DNA from: CAYTLW01 sp964438735
Lineage (GTDB): Bacteria > Myxococcota_A > UBA9042
Reading direction: 5' to 3'
Assembly (NCBI GenBank): GCA_964438735.1
Contig: CAYTLW010000080.1
Location: 1-35,946 of the forward strand
DNA length: 35,946 nucleotides
Both the position numbers and the translations under genes were made by a program. Numbering within the stretch: the stretch's first letter is position 1; each line of letters starts with the position of its first letter. Of the stretch, positions 1-8,049 are shown piece by piece. Under the pieces are notes generated by a model. That model ran no database searches and had not been told where the DNA came from. It worked only from the letters and a program-made list of their open reading frames with translations.

Positions 1-339
1 TGGCCTGGAACTTGTCGTGCAGGTAGCCGTAGTTGCTGGTCCACAACTGGCCGGAGCTGTTCAGACCCATGCGGCGGTTGCCGGAGGAGTCGCCGCCGTA
101 CATCCACAGGAAGGCGAAGGAGCCGACGCCCTTGGCGTACTCGGAGGTGCCGTCGACGCGGAAGGCCATCTGCCGCTTGTTGCCATACAGCTTCACGTTG
201 GCGTTGTCGCCGTTGTCGCGCAGCCACTGGTCGTTGACGTTGTAGACGTGGTTGTGGTTGGACGCCGCATAGCTGCCCTTGGCCTGGAACTTGTCGTGCA
301 GGTAGCCGTAGTTGCTGGTCCACAACTGGCCGGATGAGT
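1..339 (-). repeat. 279-bp direct repeat encoding 93-residue tail-fibre-like units
   Basis: The 54 bases from position 1 recur without change from position 280, so the period is 279 bp or 93 codons. Both copies encode SNYGYLHDKFQA preceded by MYGGDSS and NSSGQLWT motifs. The array probably continues past the left edge. Confidence 0.85.
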
Positions 340-3097
340 TCAGGAGCATGCGCCGATGGCTCGACGAGTCACCGCCGTACATCCAGACGAAGGGATAGCC
401 GCCGATGCCCTTGGCGTACTCGCTGGTACCGTTGGTCTTGAACACAACCTGCTTGCTGCCGCCATAGATCTTGAAGTTGGCGTTGTCGCCGTTCTCGCGC
501 AGCCAGGCGTTGTTGACGTTGTAGACGTGGTTGTGATTGCTGCCGCTGGTCCACGGCGTGCTGCCGTTGTCCAGCTTGGCGTTGCGCAGGTTGTTCACCT
601 CGGTCTGGGTGAAGTCGTCGGCCGCGATCTTGCTGGCGTATGCGATGGCCGGCTTGTGGGTGATGTTATCCCAGTGGGTGAAGCCGCTGCCGCCCGAACC
701 GCGCATGTCCTCCGGTGAGAAGCCGATGCCGGTGAAGTGGATACGGCCCTTGCGATTCTGGATCCGAATCTCGGTGAAGTGATCCAGGCCGGTCGCCGCG
801 GCGACGACGATGTTGCCGTCATGGGTGCCGCCAGCGCTGCTGTGCTGGATGCCCTGGTATTGGTCGATGCGCCGGTGGAACTTCCAGGCGCCGCTCTTCT
901 TGAGGAAGATGTCGAAGTAGCCGGTATTGGACCAGGCCATCATGGAGATGTAGGCCGTGCGCGCGCCCTTCGGGATGGCGTAGTCCAGCCATTCCTTGCC
1001 CGTGCTGTTGGAGCCCGCGGTGGAGGTGTGCGCATTCTTTGTCGAGAAGCGGGGCTCGCCCCAGCCGCTCGACGCCGTCCAGCCGGCGCTGGCTGACTTC
1101 TGCTGACCCCAGCCATAGGCCCAGGCGATGTTCAGACCGGCACCGCCGACGCAGATGGGTTTGCCGTTGCTATCGACACCGGCCATGAACTGGTTGGCGC
1201 CGCACTTGTTGTTGGACAGGGCGAAGGTCTTGCCGTTGTAGGTGGTGTTGCTGTCCTTGTCCTTGATGCAGACGATGTTGCCGTTGGAGTCGATGCCGCG
1301 GGCGACCAGGCCAGAGCCGCAGTACTTGTTGGACAGGGCGAAGTTCTTGCCGCTGTACGTGCTGTTGGTGTCCTTGTCGTTGACGCAGATGACCTTGCCG
1401 TTGCCATCGACGCCGCGCACCTGCTTACCGCCACCGCAATCCTGGCTGGACAGGGCGAAGTTCTTGCCGCTGTAGGTGCTGTTGGAGTCCTTGTCCTTGA
1501 TGCACACCGTGTTGCCGTTGGCATCGACGCCGCGGGAGACGAAACCAGGGCCGCAGAGCTTGTTCGACAGGGCGAAGTTCTTGCCGTTGTACGTGTTCTT
1601 GGTGTCCTTGTCGGCGACGCAAATCTTGACGCCCTTGGCGTCGACGCCGCGCAGCACCTGGCCAGAAGGGCAGGCCTGGTTGGAGAGGGCGAAGTTGGTG
1701 CCATTGTACGTGTTCTTGGTGTCCTTGTCGGTCGCGCAGATCACCTTGCCGTTGGCGTCGACGCCGCGGACCTGCTTGCCGCCGCCGCAGTCCTGGCCGG
1801 ACATGGCGAAGTGCTTGCCGTGGTACTTGGTGTCCATGTCAGGCACGCAGACCTTCTGGCCGAGCTCGTTGATGCCGCGCAGGATCTGGCCCTTGGAGCA
1901 GGCCTGGTTGGACAGGGCGAAGTGTTTGCCCGAGTACATGGTGTCCTTGTCATCGATGCAGATGGGCTTGCCGCTGCCGTCCACGCCGCGCTGCACCTTG
2001 CCGGAGGGGCACTGCTGGTTGGACAGGGCGAAGTCCTTGCCGGTGGACTGGCCCTTCTGGTCGGCGACGCAGATCACCGCGCCGTCCGCCGTAAAGCCCT
2101 GCACGACCTTGTTGGGCGCGCACTTGGCGTTGGACTTGGCGAAGTCCTTGCCGCTGTACTTGGTGTCCTGATCCTTGACGCAGACCGGTTTGCCGTCGGC
2201 CGTGGTGCCCTTGGAGACCTGGCCGGGCGGGCACTGCTGGTTGGACAGGGCGAAGTCCTTGCCGCTGGACTCCCCCTTCTGGTCGAGCACGCACAGGGGT
2301 TTGCCGTCGGCCGAGAAGCCGCGCACCACCTGGTTGTTGGGGCACTTGTTGTTGGACAGGGCGAAGTCCTTGCCCGAGTACATATTGTTCTTGTCTTTGA
2401 CGCAGATGGCCTTGCCGTCGGGCTTGTGGCCCTGCAGGACCTCACCGGCCGGGCAGAGAGAGAGCTCTGCCAGGGGCGGCTTGCCGTCCAGCGCCGAGTA
2501 CTTGCCCGTATTGGCGATCTTGTGCAGATCGGCGGACTTGGCGTAGGGGGCCAGGTCCGGCGAACCGGTCAGATCTTCGTACTTGCCGCTGGTGGCGACC
2601 TTGTGCAGGTCGGCGCTCTTGGCGAAGGGCTCGAGCACCTTCGGATCGATGTCCTCGGCGCCGACGCAACCGGAGCAGGCCAGGTCGGACGCCAGCTCCG
2701 CACGCAGGGCATAGGCCACCTGGTGCAGGGGCAGGCGCGGCAGCTCGTCATCGCTGCCGACCTTCATGCCCATCCACGTGGCCTCGCCGCTGTAGAAGGA
2801 CTTCGGGTCGAGCTTGGACGCCTCGCCGATGGTGATGGAGAAGAGCCCGCTCTTCACCTTCACGCCGGGGTCGATATACGACAACAGGGCGTCGGCCATC
2901 TTGTCGTTCTGACCTTTGTAGAAGCGAATGGTGACGCCGTAATCCCCGTCCGGGACCGGCGTGCCCGCCTGGCTGACCAGGCGACCCTGCAGCCGCAGGA
3001 TCTTGCCGACCGCCGCTGACCCGCTCACCGGGATCATGGGCAGGACCAAAGCCAGCGCCGCCAGGAGACCTGACAGCTGGATGGTGCGCTTGTGCAT
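1..3097 (-). CDS. Secreted fibre/adhesin-like repeat protein, 3' end off the left edge
   Basis: The frame is open from an ATG at 3097 to the window edge (1032 codons visible; C-terminus missing). A GAGGAG ribosome binding site precedes the ATG. Residues 1-29 are a Sec signal peptide (MHKRTIQ..., hydrophobic core, then SGSAA). Residues about 30-135 form a domain with an LQGRLV...PVPDGDYGV core, followed by a CSGC pair near 138. Two copies of a YAKSADLHKxAxxGKY-type linker follow, like linkers of phage tail fibres. Residues about 215-654 are 12 tandem 37-39-residue repeats, each with two Cys and a GKxFALSN core. A globular region follows. At least two 93-residue repeats (NHNHVYNVN, WLRDNGDNAN, YGYLHDKF) close the visible part and look like phage tail-fibre repeats. 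It lies 85 bp downstream of the lipoprotein gene on the same strand. Surface adhesion or fibre function is inference. Confidence 0.85.
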   Translation of the reverse strand, partial: MHKRTIQLSGLLAALALVLPMIPVSGSAAVGKILRLQGRLVSQAGTPVPDGDYGVTIRFYKGQNDKMADALLSYIDPGVKVKSGLFSITIGEASKLDPKSFYSGEATWMGMKVGSDDELPRLPLHQVAYALRAELASDLACSGCVGAEDIDPKVLEPFAKSADLHKVATSGKYEDLTGSPDLAPYAKSADLHKIANTGKYSALDGKPPLAELSLCPAGEVLQGHKPDGKAICVKDKNNMYSGKDFALSNNKCPNNQVVRGFSADGKPLCVLDQKGESSGKDFALSNQQCPPGQVSKGTTADGKPVCVKDQDTKYSGKDFAKSNAKCAPNKVVQGFTADGAVICVADQKGQSTGKDFALSNQQCPSGKVQRGVDGSGKPICIDDKDTMYSGKHFALSNQACSKGQILRGINELGQKVCVPDMDTKYHGKHFAMSGQDCGGGKQVRGVDANGKVICATDKDTKNTYNGTNFALSNQACPSGQVLRGVDAKGVKICVADKDTKNTYNGKNFALSNKLCGPGFVSRGVDANGNTVCIKDKDSNSTYSGKNFALSSQDCGGGKQVRGVDGNGKVICVNDKDTNSTYSGKNFALSNKYCGSGLVARGIDSNGNIVCIKDKDSNTTYNGKTFALSNNKCGANQFMAGVDSNGKPICVGGAGLNIAWAYGWGQQKSASAGWTASSGWGEPRFSTKNAHTSTAGSNSTGKEWLDYAIPKGARTAYISMMAWSNTGYFDIFLKKSGAWKFHRRIDQYQGIQHSSAGGTHDGNIVVAAATGLDHFTEIRIQNRKGRIHFTGIGFSPEDMRGSGGSGFTHWDNITHKPAIAYASKIAADDFTQTEVNNLRNAKLDNGSTPWTSGSNHNHVYNVNNAWLRENGDNANFKIYGGSKQVVFKTNGTSEYAKGIGGYPFVWMYGGDSSSHRRMLLNSSGQLWTSNYGYLHDKFQAKGSYAASNHNHVYNVNDQWLRDNGDNANVKLYGNKRQMAFRVDGTSEYAKGVGSFAFLWMYGGDSSGNRRMGLNSSGQLWTSNYGYLHDKFQA
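1135..2455 (-). repeat. 12 tandem Cys-pair repeats inside the fibre gene
   Basis: Twelve consecutive in-frame copies of a unit of 37 residues (first six) or about 39 residues (later ones). Each has the pattern C-x-x-x-x-V-x-x-G-x-x-x-x-G-x-x-x-C-V-x-D, then (T)Y-x-G-K-x-F-A-L-S-N. Later copies insert two residues (NT or ST) before the Y. Copies 7 and 10 are nearly the same at protein level, as are 8 and 9, which suggests amplification by local duplication. One isolated copy of the same unit is found in the secreted protein at 24003-25985. Confidence 0.9.
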
Positions 3098-3118
3098 CGT
3101 TGCTCTCCTCGACCACAT

Positions 3119-3138
3119 CCGGCGCCTGGTGACGCCGG
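3119..3138 (-). other. Hairpin between lipoprotein and fibre genes
   Basis: A perfect 6-bp inverted repeat (CCGGCG / CGCCGG, 8-nt loop) lies in the 85-bp gap between the stop codon at 3183 and the fibre ATG at 3097. It sits just upstream of the ribosome binding site. No U-run follows on the minus strand, so it is not a classical terminator. It could be a processing or attenuation structure. Confidence 0.35.
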
Positions 3139-3182
3139 GATTTCACATGCGCGACGCCGCCGCCTGGCGGGTCACGCGTCCC

Positions 3183-5255
3183 CTACTTCTTCAACAGGTT
3201 CAGCACCCACTGGAGGAAGCCGAACTCCGCAGTCTTCTTGGATCCCTTCGCCGTGCCCGCCGCACTGCTGCCGCCGAGCTCCGCCGTCAGACCCATATTC
3301 TTGCCCGCGACCGTGCCCCAGGCGTTGGCGAATGACGCGTCGAACTTCGCCGACTTGCAGCCTTCGTCCGTCTGCCCATCGCAGTCGTCATCGGTGCCAT
3401 CGCAGGACTCGCTCAGCTTGGGCAGGACCTGGCCGACGCAGTCGAACTGCAGCTTGCCGTCCTTGCAGAACTGCGTGCCCTTCTTGCACGCGCCCTTGCC
3501 GGCGGTGTCCTTGTCGATGGCGCTGTAGCAGACCACCGAGGCGCTGTTGGCGGCGTTGACGCAGCCCTTGGCCGGGTCGCACGAGTCGTCCGTGCAGACG
3601 TTCTTGTCATCACAGGACTTGGTCGCTTCCCCGGGCAGGCAGGCGGGCTCGCCGGCGGCGTTCTTCTTGCAGGCATCGCCGGTGGTGCAAGCATTGCCAT
3701 CGTCGCAGCTGCCCTCGGCGAAATCGAAGACGCACTTGCCGGTCTTGGCGTCACAGCTGTCCTTGGTGCAGACGTTCTTGTCATCGCAGGTCACGGTCGC
3801 GGGGTTGCTGCAGGCGGCCTTGGCGCCGTCGCAGATGTTGTCGGTGCACTCGCTGCCGTCGTCGCAGGTCTTCTCGTCCGTCTTGCCGTTGCAGTCGTTG
3901 TCGTCGCCGTCGCAGACCTCGTTGGACTTCTGTTTCTCGGTATCGCAGACGGCGCTGGCCAGGGTGTCGCACTTGACGCTGCCGCCATCGCAGACGCCGA
4001 GGCCGCACTTGCCGCCGATAGGCACCTTGCTGCCGTCGGCGGGGCTCTCCCAGTGGAAGTCCTCGTCGACCTTGGCGTCGCAGTCATCATCTTCGCCGTT
4101 GCACATCTCGGCTTTGGGTGTCTTGACGTCCTTGCAGACCAGCTTGCCGCCGGCCTCGCACGTGGGCGTGCCCATGCACTCACCGATGAGCAGTCGACAG
4201 GTGCCCGAGTCGGGGTGACAGGTCTCGCCCTCGGTCTTGCAATCGCCATCCGTCTTGCAGGCGGCCTTGGTGCCGGCGTCGAACCAGGCCTTCTTGGAGC
4301 AGCTGCCGGCCTTGTCCATGTTGTCGGTGATGCCATCGCAGTCGTTGTCGATGCTGTCGCAGGTCTCGGTCACCGCGGCGGGGGCGTCACATGCCGTCAA
4401 GCCGCTGTCGCCGCAGCCGCGATAGCCGCTGCAGGTGCCGATGGCGTTGCCGCTCTTGCAGGCCGTCTTGGCGCCGACGGCGATGGCCCACTTGGAGCAG
4501 TCACAGACCGCTGGGGTCGGCCCATCACCGGGTTTGAGCTTGCACTGCTTGACGACCTTGCCCGTGGTCCCGTCCTTGGTCTCGATGCAGCCGTAGGCCT
4601 TGGGGCAGTCCGCGTCGGTATTGCAGCCGCTGCCACAGAAGCTGCCCGCGTCGCCATAGGACAGGCATACGGCGTCCGAGCCCTGGTACTTGCACTCGGT
4701 GTCGCTGCTTCAGGGCGCGCAGAGGACCAGGTGATCGGGCATGCAGATGAAGACCGTGTCGGAGCTGCCGGGCGCCTTGCACGTGAAGCCCTCGGGACAG
4801 TCGTTGACGCAGGTCTTGGCGCATTTCTTGCCGCCGGGCGTGTCGATGCAGAATGCGTTGTCGCAGTCGTCGTTCTTGGAGCAATCGCAGCCCGGTCCGC
4901 CGGGGCAGTCGAGTGGGGGGTCGACCACGTCTGGCTTGGCGCCGCCGTCTTCTGGGCCGCCGTCAGCACCCGCGTCGGGCTCGCCACAGCCGCTGCCCAC
5001 GCACTCGGCCGCCGTCGCATCGGCATCCTCGCCGCTGATCGCGTCCTCGGTTTCGACGACGTCTTCTTGCCCGGTCGTGTCGCCGGTCTCGTCGATCTCC
5101 GCGACCTGTCCGCCGCCGTCGTCCGTTGGCGTCGCGGTGCTGCCGCCCCCGCCATCCTCATCCGTGCCACCACAGGCCGCTGCGGCGGCCAGCATGGAGG
5201 CGATGATGAGGGATCGTGACAGCGCGGCCATCGCCATTGCTGGCCTTGACGTCAT
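3183..5255 (-). CDS. Cys-rich MopE/CTDC-repeat lipoprotein with one in-frame UGA
   Basis: An ATG at 5255 with a GGGAG ribosome binding site opens a frame of 690 codons that is broken only by a TGA at 4712-4710 (codon 182). The frame then stays open for over 500 codons and has no new start signal after the TGA. The N-terminus is a lipoprotein signal (LAAAAAC), then a Gly/Asp/Thr-rich linker and a CPGGPGCDCS motif. The rest is Cys-rich: four MopE-type motifs (CDSIDNDCDG, CNGEDDDCDA, CDGDDNDCNG, CDGTDDDCDG) and several CDDxNxCTxDxC repeats. It ends in a Trp/Leu-rich stretch plus KK. The paralogue at 26057-28618 aligns through the UGA and has Cys there (CNPC versus CAP-UGA). Either selenocysteine is inserted or this is a recent nonsense mutation. 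Likely an outer-membrane or surface lipoprotein, possibly metal-binding; it precedes the fibre gene. Confidence 0.75.
4676..4712 (-). promoter_or_regulatory. In-frame UGA with a marginal SECIS-like stem
   Basis: The TGA is at 4712-4710. Starting 11 nt downstream, CCGAG (4699-4695) can pair with CUCGG (4680-4676), giving a 5-bp stem with a 14-nt loop beginning UG. This just meets the bacterial SECIS rules as I know them (loop of 3-14 nt, a G in the first two loop bases, loop 16 or more nt from the UGA). The stem is short and could be chance. Confidence 0.3.
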
Positions 5256-5573
5256 CGCTCACTCCCTGGCTGCAAAAGCGGGCCACCCCCAGGGCGCCAG
5301 TGCGCCAATGGCCTCAGCTGTGCATCACCCAACGCGCCGCGTCGAGTCAGAGGAGAGATCGCTGGAACGGCGTCCCCAGGAGTACCAACACCCCTTGATT
5401 CGGGTCAGGGCAGCACGGCCATCTGGGGCGCAGTGCCACAAACGTGCCGGCACTCAGCCCGAGCGGACGCCTCCATCGGCGGCAGATCTCCTGGACGCAG
5501 ATCTCCAGGTACTCGGCATTGTTGAGTTTCATGGCGCGGTTCCGACTCGCACGCCTTGACATCAACCAGGGCG
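5256..5573. other. Divergent intergenic region
   Basis: About 318 bp separate the divergent lipoprotein and ligase genes, so promoters for both are expected here. I see no clear terminator or RNA gene. A minus-strand frame of 61 codons from an ATG at 5532 to a stop at 5347 (MKLNNAEYLEICVQEICRRW...) has no good ribosome binding site and no family resemblance; it is listed here only as a possible small protein. Confidence 0.5.
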
Positions 5574-5583
5574 ATGGTATACG
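5556..5583 (+). promoter_or_regulatory. Candidate sigma70-type promoter overlapping the ligase start
   Basis: TTGACA (5556-5561) and TATACG (5578-5583) are 16 bp apart. The expected transcription start near 5590 would fall inside the first codons of the predicted gene. Either the match is chance, or translation starts further downstream than annotated. Confidence 0.3.
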
Positions 5584-6851
5584 CCGCGCTGGCCCGCGAA
5601 CGTCGTCAACAGGTCCGCCGCCAGCGTTTGTTGCCCCTGTTCGACGACACCCACTCGAGCGCCGGCGAGTCCCCTTTGACCAAGCTGCTCTACGATGATG
5701 GCGATCCAGTCGCCCTGGCTCGAGCGTGGCAGGAGGCGCCGACCTTCGCCTGGCTGTCCCGTCGCAATGGAGTCACCGAGAGCTGGCTGCGAGAACGCCT
5801 GACAGCCCTGCCGACCGAACACCGGCAGGATCGGTTCATCCTGCTCACATCTGGCACATCCGGCGAACCCAAGCTGGTCATCGGCGATCGTCGTCGCAGC
5901 GAGCGGCTGGCCCGAGTGCTGCATGAGCTGCAGGATGCCGAGCCCGTAGCAGAGACCGTAGTCGCCCTGCCGCTGACCTATACCTACGCCTTCGTCAACC
6001 AGTGGCTGTGGAGCCGCCAGATGGGGCGCCGGTTGGTCCTGACCGACGGATTGCGGCAGCCGGACACCCTCACGGCGGCCCTGGAAGCGGCTGAAGGGGC
6101 GATGATCTGCCTGGTCGGCGCGCAGCTGCCTCTGGTGCGTCGGCTCTTTGCCGAGCGGGCCTTTCCGGGCGTCATTCGGGTGCACTTCGCCGGCGGTGCC
6201 TTTCCCCAGGCGGAACTGCCATACGTGCGCAAGCTCTTTCCCAACGCTTCGATCTTCAACAACTTCGGCTGTGCCGAGGCCATGCCACGATTGACCCTGC
6301 GCCGCGCGGAAGAGGGCGAGCGGGCCGAGGATGTGGGCCGGCCCTTGCCCGGGGTGACGCTCCGTTGTGATGACGATGGCCGTGTCCTGTTTCGCAGTGA
6401 TTATCGCTGTGTCGGCCAGATTTCGGGCGCGGAATTCGAGCCTTTTGACGATGAACGTTGGGTGCCCACAGGCGACCTGGGCGAGCTGGACGATCGCGGC
6501 CACCTGCTGCTGCGGGGCCGCAGCAACGAGGTCTTCAAGCGTTATGGCGAGAAGATCTCCCTGGCCCACCTGCTGCGCACGGTGCAGGCGGCTTGGGCCG
6601 GCCAGGCGGCGCTCGTGCGCGCGGTCGACAACAGCGGCGAGCCCGGTCATGTGCTGTTGCTCAGTCCGCAGCCCGAGCGCGCCCAGGTTCGCGGCCTGCT
6701 GAGAGCGCTTCGCAGCCAGCACCCGCGGGCCTGGTGGCCCTTGCGCGTGGAAGGCGTGGACAATCTGCCGCTGCTCGACAACGGCAAGGTGGACGTGCTG
6801 GCCGCTGCCAGACTGGACAACACCACCGTTTACTGGGATCAGAGGATTTGA
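5574..6851 (+). CDS. ANL-family AMP-dependent acyl ligase (RfbL-like)
   Basis: A 425-residue adenylate-forming enzyme that should activate a small carboxylic acid as acyl-AMP and load it on the carrier protein encoded next. Visible ANL core motifs are LTSGTSGEPK (phosphate loop), NNFGCAEAMPR (adenine/aromatic motif), TGDLGELDDRGHLLLRGRSN (TGD and hinge) and LPLLDNGKVD with the C-terminal catalytic lysine. It is shorter than typical acyl-CoA synthetases (about 500-600). ATG 5574 is chosen because AGGG lies just upstream; an in-frame TTG at 5556 is the alternative. Its stop overlaps the next ATG (TGATG). First gene of a six-gene operon that matches the gene types of the Vibrio cholerae O1 tetronate genes rfbK-rfbO; the actual substrate is unknown. 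Confidence 0.85.
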   Translation: MVYAALARERRQQVRRQRLLPLFDDTHSSAGESPLTKLLYDDGDPVALARAWQEAPTFAWLSRRNGVTESWLRERLTALPTEHRQDRFILLTSGTSGEPKLVIGDRRRSERLARVLHELQDAEPVAETVVALPLTYTYAFVNQWLWSRQMGRRLVLTDGLRQPDTLTAALEAAEGAMICLVGAQLPLVRRLFAERAFPGVIRVHFAGGAFPQAELPYVRKLFPNASIFNNFGCAEAMPRLTLRRAEEGERAEDVGRPLPGVTLRCDDDGRVLFRSDYRCVGQISGAEFEPFDDERWVPTGDLGELDDRGHLLLRGRSNEVFKRYGEKISLAHLLRTVQAAWAGQAALVRAVDNSGEPGHVLLLSPQPERAQVRGLLRALRSQHPRAWWPLRVEGVDNLPLLDNGKVDVLAAARLDNTTVYWDQRI

Positions 6852-7120
6852 TGACAGAGAGCCAGACCGCAGCCGGCGCCAGCGACAACCGTGAGCGGTT
6901 GGCCGACCTGTTGATCGACGTCTTCCTGCTCGAGCCCGACGAGTTCCGCTTCGACTTGAAGCGTGAGGAGATCGAGACCTGGGACTCCCTTGGGGTCGTC
7001 GCCATGGCGGTGGGTGTGCAGGAGACCTTCGGCTACCACTTCACGCCGGAGGAGGCCATGGGCATCGGCGGCGTGGCCGACATCATCCACCTGTTGACCG
7101 ACAAGGGGATCGCGTTCTGA
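6851..7120 (+). CDS. Acyl carrier protein (RfbK-like)
   Basis: An 89-residue protein with the fold length of an acyl carrier protein. The expected 4'-phosphopantetheine attachment serine is in WDSLG, followed by the helix typical of the family (VVAMAVGVQETFGYHFTPEEA). It should carry the acyl group made by the upstream ligase as a thioester for reduction by the LuxE/LuxC-like pair. The start codon overlaps the ligase stop by one base (TGATG), and its own stop overlaps the next ATG in the same way, so translation is probably coupled. It is a dedicated carrier, not the fatty-acid AcpP: the context lacks fab genes and the sequence around the serine differs. Confidence 0.85.
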   Translation: MTESQTAAGASDNRERLADLLIDVFLLEPDEFRFDLKREEIETWDSLGVVAMAVGVQETFGYHFTPEEAMGIGGVADIIHLLTDKGIAF

Positions 7121-8049
7121 TGTCCGATCAGCCGCGCTGGTCCGGGGCCGAGCTGCTGGCCAAGGCGTCTGCGCCGGTGGCCGTCATCGCCGATCCGGCT
7201 GTGGCCGATCGCATCGCGGACCTGCTGCCCTGGCCTGCGTACGACCACTTCGACGACCTGCCTGATGACGTGGCGACCCTGGTCGCCGTCGGCGGTGGCG
7301 TCCTCCTGGATGCCCTCAAGATCGCCCGCCTCGACCGCAGGCCGACGCTCCGCCTGGTGGCCGTCGCCTCGCTCTGGGGCAGCGGCGCAGAGGCGTCCCC
7401 TGTGGCGTTGAGTCTCGATGGCGAACGCAAGGTCGTGCGCATGGAACCCGGCTTGCTGCCCGACGCCAGGGCGGTCTTGCCAACGCTCGCCGATGGGTTG
7501 CCCGCCCGCCTCGCCCGCTTCGGCTGCGGCGACGCCTGGTCGCACGCGCTCGAGGGGGCGCTGTCGCCGCTGGGGGACGAGAGCGTGGCCGCCGACGGCG
7601 CCGCGCTCATGGCCGACATGCTGACCGCCGGGCTGACACCTTCGCCGCAGTGGTTCGATCTCAGCGCCCGCGCCTGCGCCCTGCAGGCCCGCGCGAGCGT
7701 CGGCCTGGTGCATGGCATCGCCCACACCCTCGAGGGTCCATTGCGGGCCGACGAGCCCAACTTCGGTTGGGGCCACGCCCGTCTGTGCGCCACCTTCTGC
7801 TGGCCGGTGCTGCACCTGAACGCGCACATCAACGACAAATGGGCCCGCCTGGCGCAGACCCATCGGCTCGACCGCGCCGCGGTAGAGGCGACCCTGCTGG
7901 CACTTTTTGAGCCGGCCGCCTACGATCGCGCGCTGCCCCGACTCGAGACCCTGTGGACCAGGGTTCTGCGTGACCCGCTGAGTCGGACCAACAGCGCCCT
8001 GGTCCGTCGTGGCCACCTGGCGCACTTCGTCGACAGGCCCTTTCTTTGA
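7120..8049 (+). CDS. Iron-containing alcohol dehydrogenase family protein (RfbM-like)
   Basis: A 309-residue member of the Fe-ADH / dehydroquinate-synthase-like superfamily. The nucleotide-binding GGGVLLDALK, the GSGAEAS motif, and metal-ligand regions GCGDAWSHALEG, VHGIAHTLEG and GWGHARL can be read; D and three H residues are the likely metal ligands. It is shorter than standard Fe-ADHs (about 380), with a reduced N-terminal domain. In this operon it would reduce the aldehyde released by the LuxC-like reductase to an alcohol. Starts on a TGATG overlap with the carrier-protein gene. Assignment to the family is firm; the substrate and direction are inference from context. Confidence 0.75.
   Translation: MSDQPRWSGAELLAKASAPVAVIADPAVADRIADLLPWPAYDHFDDLPDDVATLVAVGGGVLLDALKIARLDRRPTLRLVAVASLWGSGAEASPVALSLDGERKVVRMEPGLLPDARAVLPTLADGLPARLARFGCGDAWSHALEGALSPLGDESVAADGAALMADMLTAGLTPSPQWFDLSARACALQARASVGLVHGIAHTLEGPLRADEPNFGWGHARLCATFCWPVLHLNAHINDKWARLAQTHRLDRAAVEATLLALFEPAAYDRALPRLETLWTRVLRDPLSRTNSALVRRGHLAHFVDRPFL

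Noticed and set aside
1..5255. Long plus-strand open frames opposite the Cys-rich and fibre genes
   Set aside because: They are low-complexity antisense frames produced by GC-rich repeats; the minus-strand frames have signal peptides, ribosome sites and domain similarity.
5347..5532. 61-residue minus-strand protein in the divergent gap
   Set aside because: Weak ribosome binding site, no signal peptide or family, and it overlaps the expected promoter region.
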